Positions 1-10,700 of a DNA stretch of 64,000 bases are shown in pieces. Each line of letters begins with the position of its first letter. Position 1 is the first letter of the stretch. The notes below the pieces were generated by a model, which had not been told where the DNA came from, made no database searches, and was given only the letters and a program-made list of their open reading frames with translations. The position numbers were made by a program, and so were the translations under genes. Origin of the DNA: Castor canadensis (taxonomy: Eukaryota > Chordata > Mammalia > Rodentia > Castoridae); NCBI RefSeq assembly GCF_047511655.1, contig NC_133400.1, positions 34,612,001 to 34,676,000 on the forward strand. Reading direction: 5' to 3'.

Positions 1-420
1 CCACGTGGTTTGCAGGACCTGCTTCAAAGAATACCCATGCTGTTTTGTATTTGTACGGCCCGTCTACTTCTATAAGTTTAACTATTCTGGATGTCTCGTT
101 CTAAGTGGAATCATACAGTGCTTATCTTTTTGTGATTAGCTATCTCACTTAGCCCAATGTCCTCAAAGTTCATCTGTGTTGTGGAATGTGTCAGAATTTC
201 GTACCTTATTAAGGGCAAATGAGCTCATCATATGAATATGCTGCATTTTGTTTTATTTGTCCAGCACTTGCTGGACATTTGGCTTGCTTCAGCCTTTTGG
301 CTGTCATGAATAATGCTGCTATAAACATGAGTTATACAGAAATCTCTTTGAAGCTGTACTTTGAATCTCTTGGATGTGTACCCCAGAAGTAGAATTTTTG
401 GATTATGTTATCTTCTTTTT
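1..420 (-). mobile_element. Old L1 fragment, antisense
   Basis: The reverse complement reads like degraded L1 ORF2 C-terminal sequence (an F-IAALF-like motif from around 330-300). It is diverged and cut by the window edge. Confidence 0.65.
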
Positions 421-439
421 TTTTTTTTTTTTAATAGTT

Positions 440-530
440 AAGATAATGAGGTTCTGAGAAGTTAAATAACTTACTTGATCAAAGTTACACAGTTAGTGCC
501 AGACAGGAACTCACATTCTGCCCTTAAGTT
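440..530. repeat. MIR-like fragment
   Basis: Resembles the MIR stretch 'gaggttctgagaagttaaat' followed by 'acacagttagtg'. Diverged. Confidence 0.45.
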
Positions 531-542
531 TTTCAGTCTTGT

Positions 543-666
543 GCCAGGCCTGGTGGGGCATGTCTGTAATCCTGGCACTTGGAAGGTGGAGACAGGAGGA
601 TTACCAGTTATAGGCCAGCCTGGGCTGCATATCAATACCCTGCCTCAGAAAAAACAAACAAAAAGA
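543..666 (+). repeat. B1-type SINE
   Basis: 7SL-like 'tgtctgtaatcctggcactt' and 'aggccagcctgggctgcata', with an A-rich tail. Confidence 0.85.
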
Positions 667-764
667 GGTCTTTAGTGTAAAAGGGCTGTTGAAGTGAATG
701 CCAAATTCTACCCAAAGTACATGGGAAAATAAAGTCAGTCACTATCAGGCAGTACTATACTCTG

Positions 765-1070
765 TTTTTGGGGTGGGGACAGCAGTGCTAGGGTTTGAAC
801 TCAGGGCCTCAAACATACCAGGCAGATGGCTGTACCACTTGAGTCATGACTCTAGCCCTTTTTGTTTTGGGTTATGTTTTAGGGTCTCCTGGTTGGCCTT
901 GGACCATGATTCTCCTTCCTATGTCTCCCAAGTAGCTAGGATTAGAGGTGTACCCCACCATACCTGGCTTGTTTGTTGAGATGGGGTCATGCTAACTGAC
1001 CTCAAACCTCTATCCTATCTTCACCTTCCAAGCTGGGATTATAGGCTTGAGCCATGAGGCCAACCTGCTG
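765..1070 (-). repeat. Composite ID/B1 SINE, antisense
   Basis: 'gggtttgaactcagggcctc' (box B complement) is followed by B1-like complement 'ctcccaagtagctaggatta', then a second B1-like unit. Confidence 0.8.
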
Positions 1071-1502
1071 AGGTTCCTGAGATTACATAGAGCTATAGGT
1101 AATCACAGAAGACTGCTCAGGAGGTTGCATTTGAGTTGAACTTTGGAAATGAGAATAAAGTAGTATTACACTATATGTCAGTTAACATGGGCTCAACACT
1201 ATGCTCTGTGGAAAATGACCCTATTTTAACACAGTAAAACTATTCCTTTTAGATTTTATGGTCATATGTAAAAGGACCTTATGTATAAAGTCATGGCTGT
1301 TGTACCTTATGGGCTACATCAGGTATTTTCAAAGATGATGAAAACCCAGTTTTCATTTATATTGCTAACTTGAGAAGCTGATCCCTCAATAGACTGGTAT
1401 GCCACTGCATAGAGATTTGGAGGTAAGGAAGCTTGCACATCAAGTGGGGTTAAGGAGCTGGGCAAGTGTCAAGATGTGTACAGGGTACATAAAGTAGTTT
1501 TG

Positions 1503-1585
1503 GCTTTGTTTTGGTGATGGTGCTGGGGTTTAACCCAGGGCCCTGTGCATGTAAGCAAACACTTATTGAGCTACATCTCCAGCAG
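1503..1585 (-). repeat. ID-type SINE, antisense
   Basis: 'ctggggtttaacccagggcc' then 'gagctacatctccagca': complement of a tRNA-derived ID element. Confidence 0.75.
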
Positions 1586-2147
1586 TAGTTCTGTTCTTAA
1601 GCACAGAATAAGTAGAGCTAAATAAAGAATAAGCTCTGAGAGTTAGTGAAGATGTCAGAGTAGGAAGTTTGAACTTCAATATGTAGGCAGTGGGGAGTCA
1701 ACTTGCTGAGTGGAAGGATGATAGTAATAAAAGTTGAACCTTAGTCATACTAATCTGTTAACAGTATCTAACGAATATTAAGAGTATAGACTGCATTGGA
1801 GACCTTCTTTGACAGCTTTGCAAGGAAATAACTCAGGTGAAAGGTCCTTTAGTGAAACTTACTTGTTCTGAAATGATGTGCTAACAGCTTTACAAGTCAG
1901 CTTCAGGTGAGATAGTCAAAGAAATTAGGCTAGTCTCATTCTAGGGATATCAGTAAAATCAAAAAAGAGTAGTATTTTTTAGTTTAAAATAAATTGAAAG
2001 CGGTAACATTTAATAAGTAAAATTTATGATGAATTTATTAAGTAAAAATTTATGATGAAAATTAAAAACTTATACAGAGTAAATCCTAATAAATATGTAT
2101 GCCTTTTGGAACCTAGTATGGTGCTAGGTTTGTCAGACTTTTCATTT

Positions 2148-2337
2148 AGGTGCTGGTGGGACACACTTATAATCCTAGCTACTCAGGAGGCAGAGATCAG
2201 GAGGATTGCTGTTTGAAGCCAGCCTGGGAAAATAGTTCTTGCAACCCTATCTCAAAAAAAAAGCCATCACAAAAAGGACTGGTGGAGTGGCTCAAGGTAT
2301 AAGACCCTGAGTTCAAGCCCTCAGTACCACCAAAAAG
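2148..2337 (+). repeat. Composite B1-dID SINE
   Basis: 'cctagctactcaggaggcag' then 'ggtggagtggctcaaggtat' and 'cagtaccaccaaaaag'. Confidence 0.85.
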
Positions 2338-2344
2338 AAACTGA

Positions 2345-2600
2345 CATTTCAGTGTTTACGCCAGGCACTGTTCTAAGTTCTTTATATGTATTTATAGGAA
2401 GGAGTCTGTGTGTGTGTGTTTTGGTGGTACTGGGGTTTGAACTCAGGGTCTCATGCTTGCCAGGCAGGCACTCTACCACTTGAGCCATTCCACCAGTCCC
2501 CTTTATATGTACTTATTATTTTAACTCTTATAAGTAATTCCATGAGGCAGATACTGTTAGTGCATCACTGAGTTAACTGAGGCACAGAATATGAGGTGGA
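2345..2600 (-). repeat. MIR split by a dID SINE insertion
   Basis: 'gccaggcactgttctaagtt' to 'ctttatatgta' continues after a dID (about 2400-2500) with 'ctttatatgtactta', then 'aactgaggcacagaatatga'. The repeated ctttatatgta looks like the target duplication. Confidence 0.65.
2420..2500 (-). repeat. dID SINE, antisense, inserted in MIR
   Basis: 'ggtactggggtttgaactca' and 'ctctaccacttgagccattc'. A (TG)n tract precedes it. Confidence 0.8.
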
Positions 2601-3504
2601 GAGAAGAGGAGCAATAAATGACTATGATCAGAGTAAACAAAATGGGAATTTTTTCTACATATTTCACTGGTTCATTTGGTATGGGATCTGCCACACTCAC
2701 AATCTCAGGGCTGTTGTTCCATGTGTGTCATACTTGAGGTCATACTCATAATGAGATCTTTTGAGAAGAAGGACTATTTATTCATTTTTCAGATACCTGT
2801 TGTCTGGCAGAATGTAACAGAGTCAAATGATGAAAACTGATGATAGATAGATATAGATCGATCAATAATAGAATCCTATGGGAGCTCATAGTTAGACTAG
2901 GGAATCAGACACAAAAAGATAAATAAACTTCATGGCCTAGTAATCCTAATACAGGTAGAAATAAAGAACATTTCCAGGGAAAAAAATGTTCTCAGTCTGC
3001 CTTGTGAAGGCTTCATAGAGGTAACAGCTAACCTGTGCCAAAAGATGTTTTCAATGTAGGGCCAGAAATGATGCTTAGCTGCAAAGCAATGAAACTTGAT
3101 TTTTTCACTGGTTTCTAAAATCAGCTTTCAAAGGGGAAATTATCTCTTCCAAAAGTATCTGTAAGAAGTTATTAAGGACTTAATTTGTATATAATCATGT
3201 TCCTATTTCATGCAGTATCCTGTAATTCTGCAAGTACTTATTTAGCAAATACTGTGTGTTTGGCATTGTTGAGCTTAAGAGTCAGAACTGATGAAGACAA
3301 GAGCCCCTGCCTCAGGGAATTCTAGTGAAGGGCAAATGTGTCTATAACATAGTGCACTGAATGTTACAATAGTAATAATTTGAGCAAAAATTTGCTTTAA
3401 AAGTTTTACAGCTTAAAAACTTGCCATCGTGTCACAGAAAATTAGAATCTGTTTTGAAATAAGTAGTGTGTTTATAGTTAAGGAAATAGCCACTGTTCCT
3501 TTCT

Positions 3505-3835
3505 ACTGACTACCTCAGACCTTTATGCATACAGGATATTTCCTCTTCCTGGGATGCTGTTCCTGCCCCAACCTCACCCCCAAACCTGTCTAGATTCTTT
3601 CTCCTTCAGCTCCAACTTAGAAGTTACTTCCTCATAGATGCCTTCCCATACTTATCAAAAAAAATTGATCACTTAATATTCTGTCCTTGAAATCTGTTAA
3701 TTTGATTTTTTTAAATGAGTTATTTAACATCCCTCTCACAAACTGTAAGCCCTGTAAGAGCAGGGCCATGTGTGTTTTATCTACCACTATAATCCATGCA
3801 ATAGAGCCTTATTTATTTATTGAATGAATTAGTGC
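3505..3835 (-). repeat. L2 (LINE2) 3' end fragment
   Basis: Protein-like '...cctgggatgctgttcctg', 'gatgccttcccatacttatc' and 'taagccctgtaagagcaggg' follow the L2 3' consensus order as remembered. Confidence 0.6.
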
Positions 3836-4020
3836 CTATTATGTACTAGGTAATATGCTAAAACTTCACATACACTGTCTTATTTAATCCTCCAAATAGT
3901 CCTTTGAGTACCATTATGTCTATTTTGAAGATGAGAAAATTCAATTCCAAAAAATTGTGTGGTTTATCTATCATCTCATAGCTTTGCCATTAGTAGTGGC
4001 AAAATCAGATTTTGAGCCCT
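3830..4020 (-). repeat. MIR
   Basis: 'tgtactaggtaatatgctaa', 'tcttatttaatcctccaaat' and 'gaagatgagaaaattcaatt' match the MIR order. Confidence 0.65.
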
Positions 4021-4597
4021 TTTATAAGTTGTACTATGAACTCTTTTTCCTTGACTACTTAAAGTTAAATGATGCTAGTAGTTTTATTCAGTTTTCTATC
4101 ATGTAATTAGCAAAATACACTAACCAACTGTGAACCAGAACTATGTTAACTATGTTAACTTGTGGTTTTACATATCTGTTACTTTAGTAAGTGATATTTA
4201 CAATAGGATTCAATAACGTGAATCATAAAAAATTAGAAGGTTGGGATTAGAATTGTAGGTGGAAAAGACCTGTGGAGATCAATACCTCTGGTATAGATGA
4301 GAAACTGGCACGCAGACAGTGGATCGTTGTAGTTCACATATTGGTCTAGGTCTCCCAAGTCCCCACTGGCAATCGCATGCTACAAAATCTCTATTCAGTA
4401 TAGGAGTTTCTAACTATGTTCTTGTATTATTCTATTTTGAACTCTAGCCTAGAGGTTGTGTTCTTCTGCTGTAATTAATAAAGTGGTTATTATAACCAGG
4501 CTAGCTAGATAAAAGTTACTAAGCTAAGGTCACTCAGAGACACTGTATCATCCTTTAGAATGTTGTTAGCTTTTTGTTTGTTAGTATGTTTTGCTTT

Positions 4598-4702
4598 CTG
4601 AGACAGAGTCTCACTTTGTAGCCCAGGTTGGCCTTGAACTGAAGATCCTCTTGCCTCCACCTCCTGAATGTTGGGATTATAGGCATTTACCATCATGCCT
4701 GT
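4598..4702 (-). repeat. B1-type SINE, antisense
   Basis: 'gagacagagtctcactttgt' and 'tgttgggattataggcattt'. Confidence 0.8.
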
Positions 4703-5275
4703 TTTTCTGAGTAAAAGAAATTTTTCTAAAGTCAAGAATTATTGCTACAGAGTATGTGATAAGGCTATAAAAAACAGATACCAGTCAACTTAATATTAAT
4801 TGCAGTTGGGATCAAGTACATTTTAAGACATTTTTTTTCTGGAGCTTTTCAACCAATCATGTACTGTGTGTTATGTGCTTTGGACTCTGAAAATAGAGTA
4901 CAAACCTCTATGTCAGTGATTCTGAAAATGTGATTCTTTTACAAGTGACCTGGAAACTTGTTAAAAACACATTCTTGAGCTTTACCCCATACCTGCTGGA
5001 TCAGTAATTCTGGGTCAGGGGCTTGCCATCCATGCCTTAACCAGATCGTCAGATGATTCTGATGCACAATAAAGCTTAAGAACCAAAATGGGACCTCAGA
5101 ATTTGCATTTCTGGAATATTCCTAGATAACTCCTAACTAATAGTACTGGTCTAGGAACAGTGCTTTACATAACTAGAATAAGAAAGTAGAACATAGGCCA
5201 AGAAAAAAAATTGTAGTTGGTAAGAGCCTAATAAGAATCTTGATTCTCAAAAACATAAAATGGGTATTTACTTGT

Positions 5276-5473
5276 TTTTCAGGGATTTGAACTCAGAGAT
5301 TCATGCTTGCTAAGCAGGTGCTCTACCACTTGAGCCACTCCGCCAGCCATTTTTTGTGTTGGGTATTTTCACTATAGGGTCTCTCATTTGCCAGGACTGG
5401 CTTTGAACCAGGATCCTCCTGATCTCTGCTTCCTGAGTAGTTAGGATTACAGCTGTGAATCACTAGCGCACAG
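5276..5473 (-). repeat. Composite B1-dID SINE, antisense
   Basis: 'tctaccacttgagccactcc' followed by 'cctgatctctgcttcctgag'. Confidence 0.85.
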
Positions 5474-5502
5474 CTAATTTTAAAAATGCAAAGTACAATT
5501 GC

Positions 5503-5626
5503 TGAGCTTGGTGGCCTATAGTCCCAGCTACGCTACTTAGGAGACTGAGGCAGGAGGATCACTGGAGCCCACAAGTTCAAGACCAGCCTTGACAACACAG
5601 AGTTTCTCATCTCAAAAACTCAGAAG
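5503..5626 (+). repeat. B1-type SINE
   Basis: 'ggcctatagtcccagctacg' and 'caagttcaagaccagccttg'. Confidence 0.8.
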
Positions 5627-5740
5627 TACAGAGAATAATAAAACTGCCATAAACTGACACTAGATACCATCCATCCAGCTTAAGCAGCATTTTATCTTTT
5701 GTTTAATTTTTAAAGAAAGGATAGACACAGATGAAGTCTT

Positions 5741-6095
5741 TTTTTTTTTTTTTCATTTTTCTTTTATTATTCATATGTGCATACAAGGCTTGGTTCATTT
5801 CTCCCCCCTGCCCCCACCCCCTCCCTTACCACCCAGTCCGCCCCCTCCCTCTCCCCCCCCAATACTCAGCAGAAACTATTTTGCCTTTATTTCTAATTTT
5901 GTTGTAGAGAGAATATAAGCAATAATAGGAAGGAACAAGGGTTTTTGCTGGTTGAGATAAGGATAGCTGTACAGGGCATTGACTCACATTGATTTCCTGT
6001 GCATGGGTGTTACCTTCTAGGTTAATTTTTTTTGATCTAACCTTTTCTCTAGTACCTGTTCCCCTTTTCCTATTGGCCTCAGTTGCTTTAAGGTA
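5741..6095 (-). mobile_element. Young L1 3' end (5'-truncated), antisense
   Basis: About 355 bp of L1 3' UTR with the poly(T)/C-rich tract (complement of the L1 polyG tract), flanked by a perfect 14-bp target duplication acagatgaagtctt at 5727-5740 and 6096-6109. Very similar to the 3' end of the L1 at 10636-11880. Confidence 0.9.
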
Positions 6096-6185
6096 ACAGA
6101 TGAAGTCTTATATGTGCCCTTCAGAATCCTTTTCCTCTGTGTAGAGAACCACTATCCTGACTATGGTGTATATCGTGCATAGCTT

Positions 6186-6842
6186 TTTTTTTTTTTTTAA
6201 TAATTTTACTAGTTCTGCATACATCCTTAAAGAATATGCTTATGTGTTTCCAAACTTTACACAGCTGATTTTGTAACATGATTCTGCACCTGTTTTCCTC
6301 TAGACGTTGTATTTCTGAATTTTATCCATATTGATACAGTAAAATTTTAGCTCATTAATTTTACCTGTTAAGAAGCCATAATTTATTAATCTACTTTCCT
6401 TTTGGTAGCATTGGATTATTCCTGATTTTTTTTTGTTTGCTATTTCAAACATTGCAATGATATTCTTATACACGTTTCCATGTATACTGAGTTATGAAGG
6501 AAGTTTCTCTAGACTGTATATGTAGCTGAGATTTATTCTTTTTGTGTTTTATTGAGGGAAGTTTTTCCCTATTCTTGGGTCTCAAAGATTCTTCTATCTG
6601 ACATTTTAAGTATTGCATAAAGTAGAGATGTAATTTTATTTTCTCTTTCTGTGTACAGAAGCATTTGTCCCCTTTGTATGTTGACATAATGCTACCTGTG
6701 TGATTTGATACCAAGATTTTCCTGTGGGCATGGGTCTCTTTCTGGACTCTAATAATGTTCTATTGGTCTGCTTGTCAATCCTATGTACTACCTACATCAT
6801 CTCACTTTATACAAATACTTAATATCTGGCAAAACAATTTTT
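6186..6842 (-). mobile_element. Old L1 fragment, antisense (left part)
   Basis: From about 6640 ('gttctattggtctgcttgtc' and related text) it reads as complement of degraded L1 ORF2. The 6186-6640 part is less certain. Confidence 0.5.
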
Positions 6843-6965
6843 TGTTTTATGGGTTTTTTTTGTTTGTTTGTTTTGTTTTGCTTTGTTTTACAGTGCTGGG
6901 GATCAAACCATGCCAGGGCCTGTGCATGCTAGCAAGCACTTTACCACTGAACTGCATCCCCAGCT
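6843..6965 (-). repeat. ID-type SINE, antisense
   Basis: 'cagtgctggggatcaaacca' and 'ctgcatccccagctc', inside the old L1. Confidence 0.8.
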
Positions 6966-7087
6966 CTGCATTATTGTATTGTGACCTTTGTCAAAGCTAT
7001 TCTAACTGTTCTTAGTCATTCACTCTTCAAGGTAAACTAGACAATTGGCTTGTCAGAGTCTATTAAAAATCCTGTTTTACAGTTTAT

Positions 7088-7305
7088 TTATTTTGGTGGT
7101 ATTGGGGTTTGGACTCAGGGCCTCAAGTAGCAGAACTCAAGTGGTGTTCTGCCACTTAAGCTACTCTGTCAGCCCTGTTTTGTGTTAGATATTTTCAAGA
7201 TAGGGTCTCATCAACTATTTGCCTGGGGCTGGCTTCAAACCGAAATCCTCCTGATCTCTGCCTCATAAGTAGCTAGGATTATAGGCATGAGCCGCAGGCT
7301 CCCTG
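7088..7305 (-). repeat. Composite B1-dID SINE, antisense
   Basis: 'ggtattggggtttggactca' and 'gtagctaggattataggcat'. Confidence 0.85.
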
Positions 7306-7560
7306 CTACAATTTCGATTGATAATACTTTGAAGAAAACTTCCATAAACATGGTATAGCTCTTTTGTTCAGGTTTTGTACTATGGCTTTCAATACTGTTT
7401 CATAATTTTTCCAAAAAAATCATGGGGATCTTTTATTAGATTTATTCCTAGATGTGTTATATTGCTTTTATGAATAGCATTATTTTTTCTAATTGGTTAT
7501 TTTTAGCATAAAGAAGCACTTTTTTTCCAGTAGATGGCAGTAAAATACATTAAGAATATT
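7306..7560 (-). mobile_element. Old L1 fragment, antisense (right part)
   Basis: 'ttttattagatttattccta' and neighbours read as continued complement of L1 ORF2 after the SINE. Confidence 0.55.
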
Positions 7561-7663
7561 TTCTTTTTGGTGTTTTTTTTTGCCATTGAAAGCAAAATGA
7601 CTTATGTATTTAAAGATATTGCTTCTGAAATATCTCTAAATTATCTCCCTTTGTTCTATTTAG

Positions 7664-7790
7664 GAGGATAAAAAGAAACGAGATCGAGACCGTGTGGAGA
7701 CTGAGGCAGAAAAAGACCTCCAGTGTCATGCTCCTATAAGATTAGACTTGCCTCCTGAGAAGCCTCTCAGCTCGTTAGCTAAACAAGAAG
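7664..7790 (+). CDS. BRD7: BRD7 coding exon (window exon 1)
   Basis: 127 nt beginning [11 protein letters not shown] and running through [17 protein letters not shown]. It ends one base into a Glu codon at a weak donor (AAG|gttgga). The acceptor reads TAG|GAG|GAT, so a second, weak GAG acceptor three bases downstream could drop one Glu. Confidence 0.96.
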
Positions 7791-10700
7791 GTTGGAATAC
7801 CTCTGAACTGTCTGTCCTAAATGAGGATGTTGAAATTGTTGCTAGGGCAAGTGTCTGGGCTTCAACTCCTAAGTCAGAGTTTAAAAGGCTGTAACAGAGT
7901 TTACTTCTTAAGTTTCTTATTTCTCTTACTGCACAAGAACTTTAAATTAGCTTCAATTTTAAATCTCTCCAGAGTTTTTAAGATAAATAGAATTTGTGTA
8001 TGAGATATTTAATAATGATTGTAGATAAGTCATATCGAAAGAAAGCTAAAGAGAGAGCAAGAATATTCCTTTTTTTAAACACACCTTTCCCCGTCTTTTC
8101 TTTAGAAGTAGAACAGACGCCCCTTCAAGAAGCTTTGAATCAACTGATGAGACAATTGCAGAGGTAAGTGTTTTTCCAACATTTTTAAAAGACAGAAATT
8201 GAAACGGTAAATGTAGAGAAGCCAAACCACTTCTCCATGTTTTATTATCTAAAGCCACATTTTGTGGCCTAAATCCAAATGCACTTGATTTTAAAGTGGA
8301 TGGTAAATATTTGACCTGGCAATAGAAGTGCTCTAAGAGGCTGACTTGTAGATGTTCTTATTTGGTTTGTTTTAACTGGCAGCTTAAAGTGTGTTACATA
8401 GTGGCAAATTTCTCTTTTTCTGAAGTAATTTCTGATGTTAAAAACTTGAAACCAGGAATAACAATGCATATATTTCCATTTTGCTAATAGATAGAAGTAC
8501 TTTCTGTTTATTTGTACAGCATCTAAGGCAATTACTAAGTATGGGAGAAAAAACTCAATACCATAAGACTATGTCCCTCCCTTTTTGTTGTTTTGTTTTT
8601 TTTTTTTTTTGATACAGTGTTTCACTGTGTAACCCAGACTGGTCTCAAACTTTAGATTCTCTGCCTCAGCCTCCCAAGTGCTGGAATTACAGGTGTGTAC
8701 CACCACACCCACCTTTATTGTCTCTCTTTTTTTAAAAATGCAGAAATTTGATCTAAAGATTTCAATGTATAGATTAAACCAATGTTAAGCTCTTAAAAGG
8801 GAAAAGAAAAACTCAAGTCTTTGTTAAAAGTTTTCTCTTTTTGGTAGTACTAGGATTTGAACTCAGGGCCTCACACTTGCTAAGCAGGCACTCTACCATT
8901 CCTCCTCCCCCAGCTCTTTTTTTTTTGCTTTACTTTTTTTGGGTAGGATCTTACAGCCTAGGGTTGGCCTCAGACCAGGATTCTCCTACCTAAGGTCTTC
9001 TGCATAGCTGGGACCACACACGTGCACCACCATACCCAAGTTACTGGTTAAGATGATGTCTCAGCAGTTTTTTGCCTTGACTGGCCTTGAAACACAATCC
9101 TCTTCTGAGTAGCTGGGATTACAGGCATGAGTCACTTTAAAATATTTCTTTTGATACGTTTCTTACTCTGAATTTGAATTTCCAGTTCAAAGATGTGTGT
9201 ATTACATGCACAATATTCATAGTTATAAGACATTCTAAAAGTGGACTTCTCACTGTGTTATATGTCAGTGCAAAATACATCATAAACTTTTTTAAGATAA
9301 TTTCTCTAGTGCAGTCTGTACTGTCAACACTTAACTTGGCTTTGCAACTAAAATCAGTAATTGTTGGCCTCTTCTTTTTTGGTGATTAGTTGAAAAAATG
9401 TTACCTAGTCTTTGCACTTAAATAAATCAGAGGAATGAACGTTAAGTATTGGATATTCCATCCCAATTAGAAGGCATTACTTTAAAATATTTCATTTTAA
9501 ATTACTTTAAAATATTTTTTATAAGATCAGAATGTAGGTTAATAAAGTCACCCTGGAAGCAATCTATTTAAGGAAAGATTCAAAAGTCCAATTTTTTTTT
9601 TTTCTCTTGGCAGTACTGGGGTTAGAACTCAGGGACTCACACTTCCTAGCCAGGTGCTGTACCATTTGAGCTACTCCGCCAGCCCTTTTTTGTGTGTATT
9701 GGGCATTTTTCCAAGTAGGGCCTGCAAACCGTTCGCCAGGGCTGACTTGGAACCATGATCCTCTGATCTCTGCCTCCCAGGTAACTAGGATTACAGGCAT
9801 GAGTGACCAGTGCCTGACTTAGAGCCATATTCTTTTGATTAGCCTTAGTGATTAGACGATTCTTCATCCTTGAGACTTAGAACTACGCCTGCTTCTAAAG
9901 AAAAAAAAAAAAAGTAATTGATCACATTTAGTCATCCATTTTTGGTTAGAACATGGATAATTTTAGAGCGTATAATTTGACATCATCTATAGATAAAGCT
10001 TATTGTTATTCATAGTAACTACATGGACAGCTCAGATTTTGATATGTAAGTTCCAGACTGGATATTTTTGCTTATGGTCAATATTTTTTATTATGGCTGC
10101 TTAGACAATCTATCAGTGAAAGGTGGAGGCAGGTTTATATAGACCTGAATTCAGATTCCAGCTCTCTTGTGTTAGGTTTATATCTCAGAACAAGTGATTT
10201 TTACCTCTCTGAACATTAATATCTTCATCTACAAGTGAGGATACTACCACCTTTGTGGTATTGTAAGAATTAGATACAGAATATGCCACGTACCTACCTT
10301 TGGACTTAGCAGCATGGTAAATATGCTTTAAAAGTTGTTGCTATTTAAAAAAAAAAATCATTACTGATATTATTTGAAGGAAGAAAACTTTAGAGCCAGG
10401 CGCTGGTGGCTCATACCTATAATCCTAGCTACTCAGGAGGCAGAGATCAAGAAGATCATGGTTCAAAGCCACCCCCAGGCAAATAGTTCATGAGACCCTA
10501 TCTTGAAAGTACCCAACAGAAAAAGGGCTGGTGGAGTTGCTCAATTGGTAGAGCACCTGCCTAGCAAGCGTGAGGCTCTGAGTTCAAACCCCAGTGCCAC
10601 CAAAAAAAAAAAAAAAAAAAAAAAACTTTGTTATGAAGAAATGGTCTCTAAACTGAAGAGAATACCCACAGAGTGGGAGAAAATATTTGCCAACTATACA

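Larger units (their letters stand above)
1..7663 (+). other. BRD7: BRD7 intron upstream of the first visible coding exon
   Basis: This AT-rich intron is open at its left end. It holds old L1, L2 and MIR pieces, a young L1 3' end and many B1/ID-type SINEs, listed separately. The stretches around 1076-1500, 1590-2145, 2605-3480, 4040-4570 and 4705-5270 contain nothing I can recognise. No exon matching the lysine-rich N-terminus of BRD7 was found here. Confidence 0.8.

Noticed and set aside
7694..7894. BRD7 start inside the first visible exon
   Set aside because: The apparent start is a GTG inside a continuing exon; conserved codons precede it back to the acceptor at 7664, and BRD7 begins upstream of the window.
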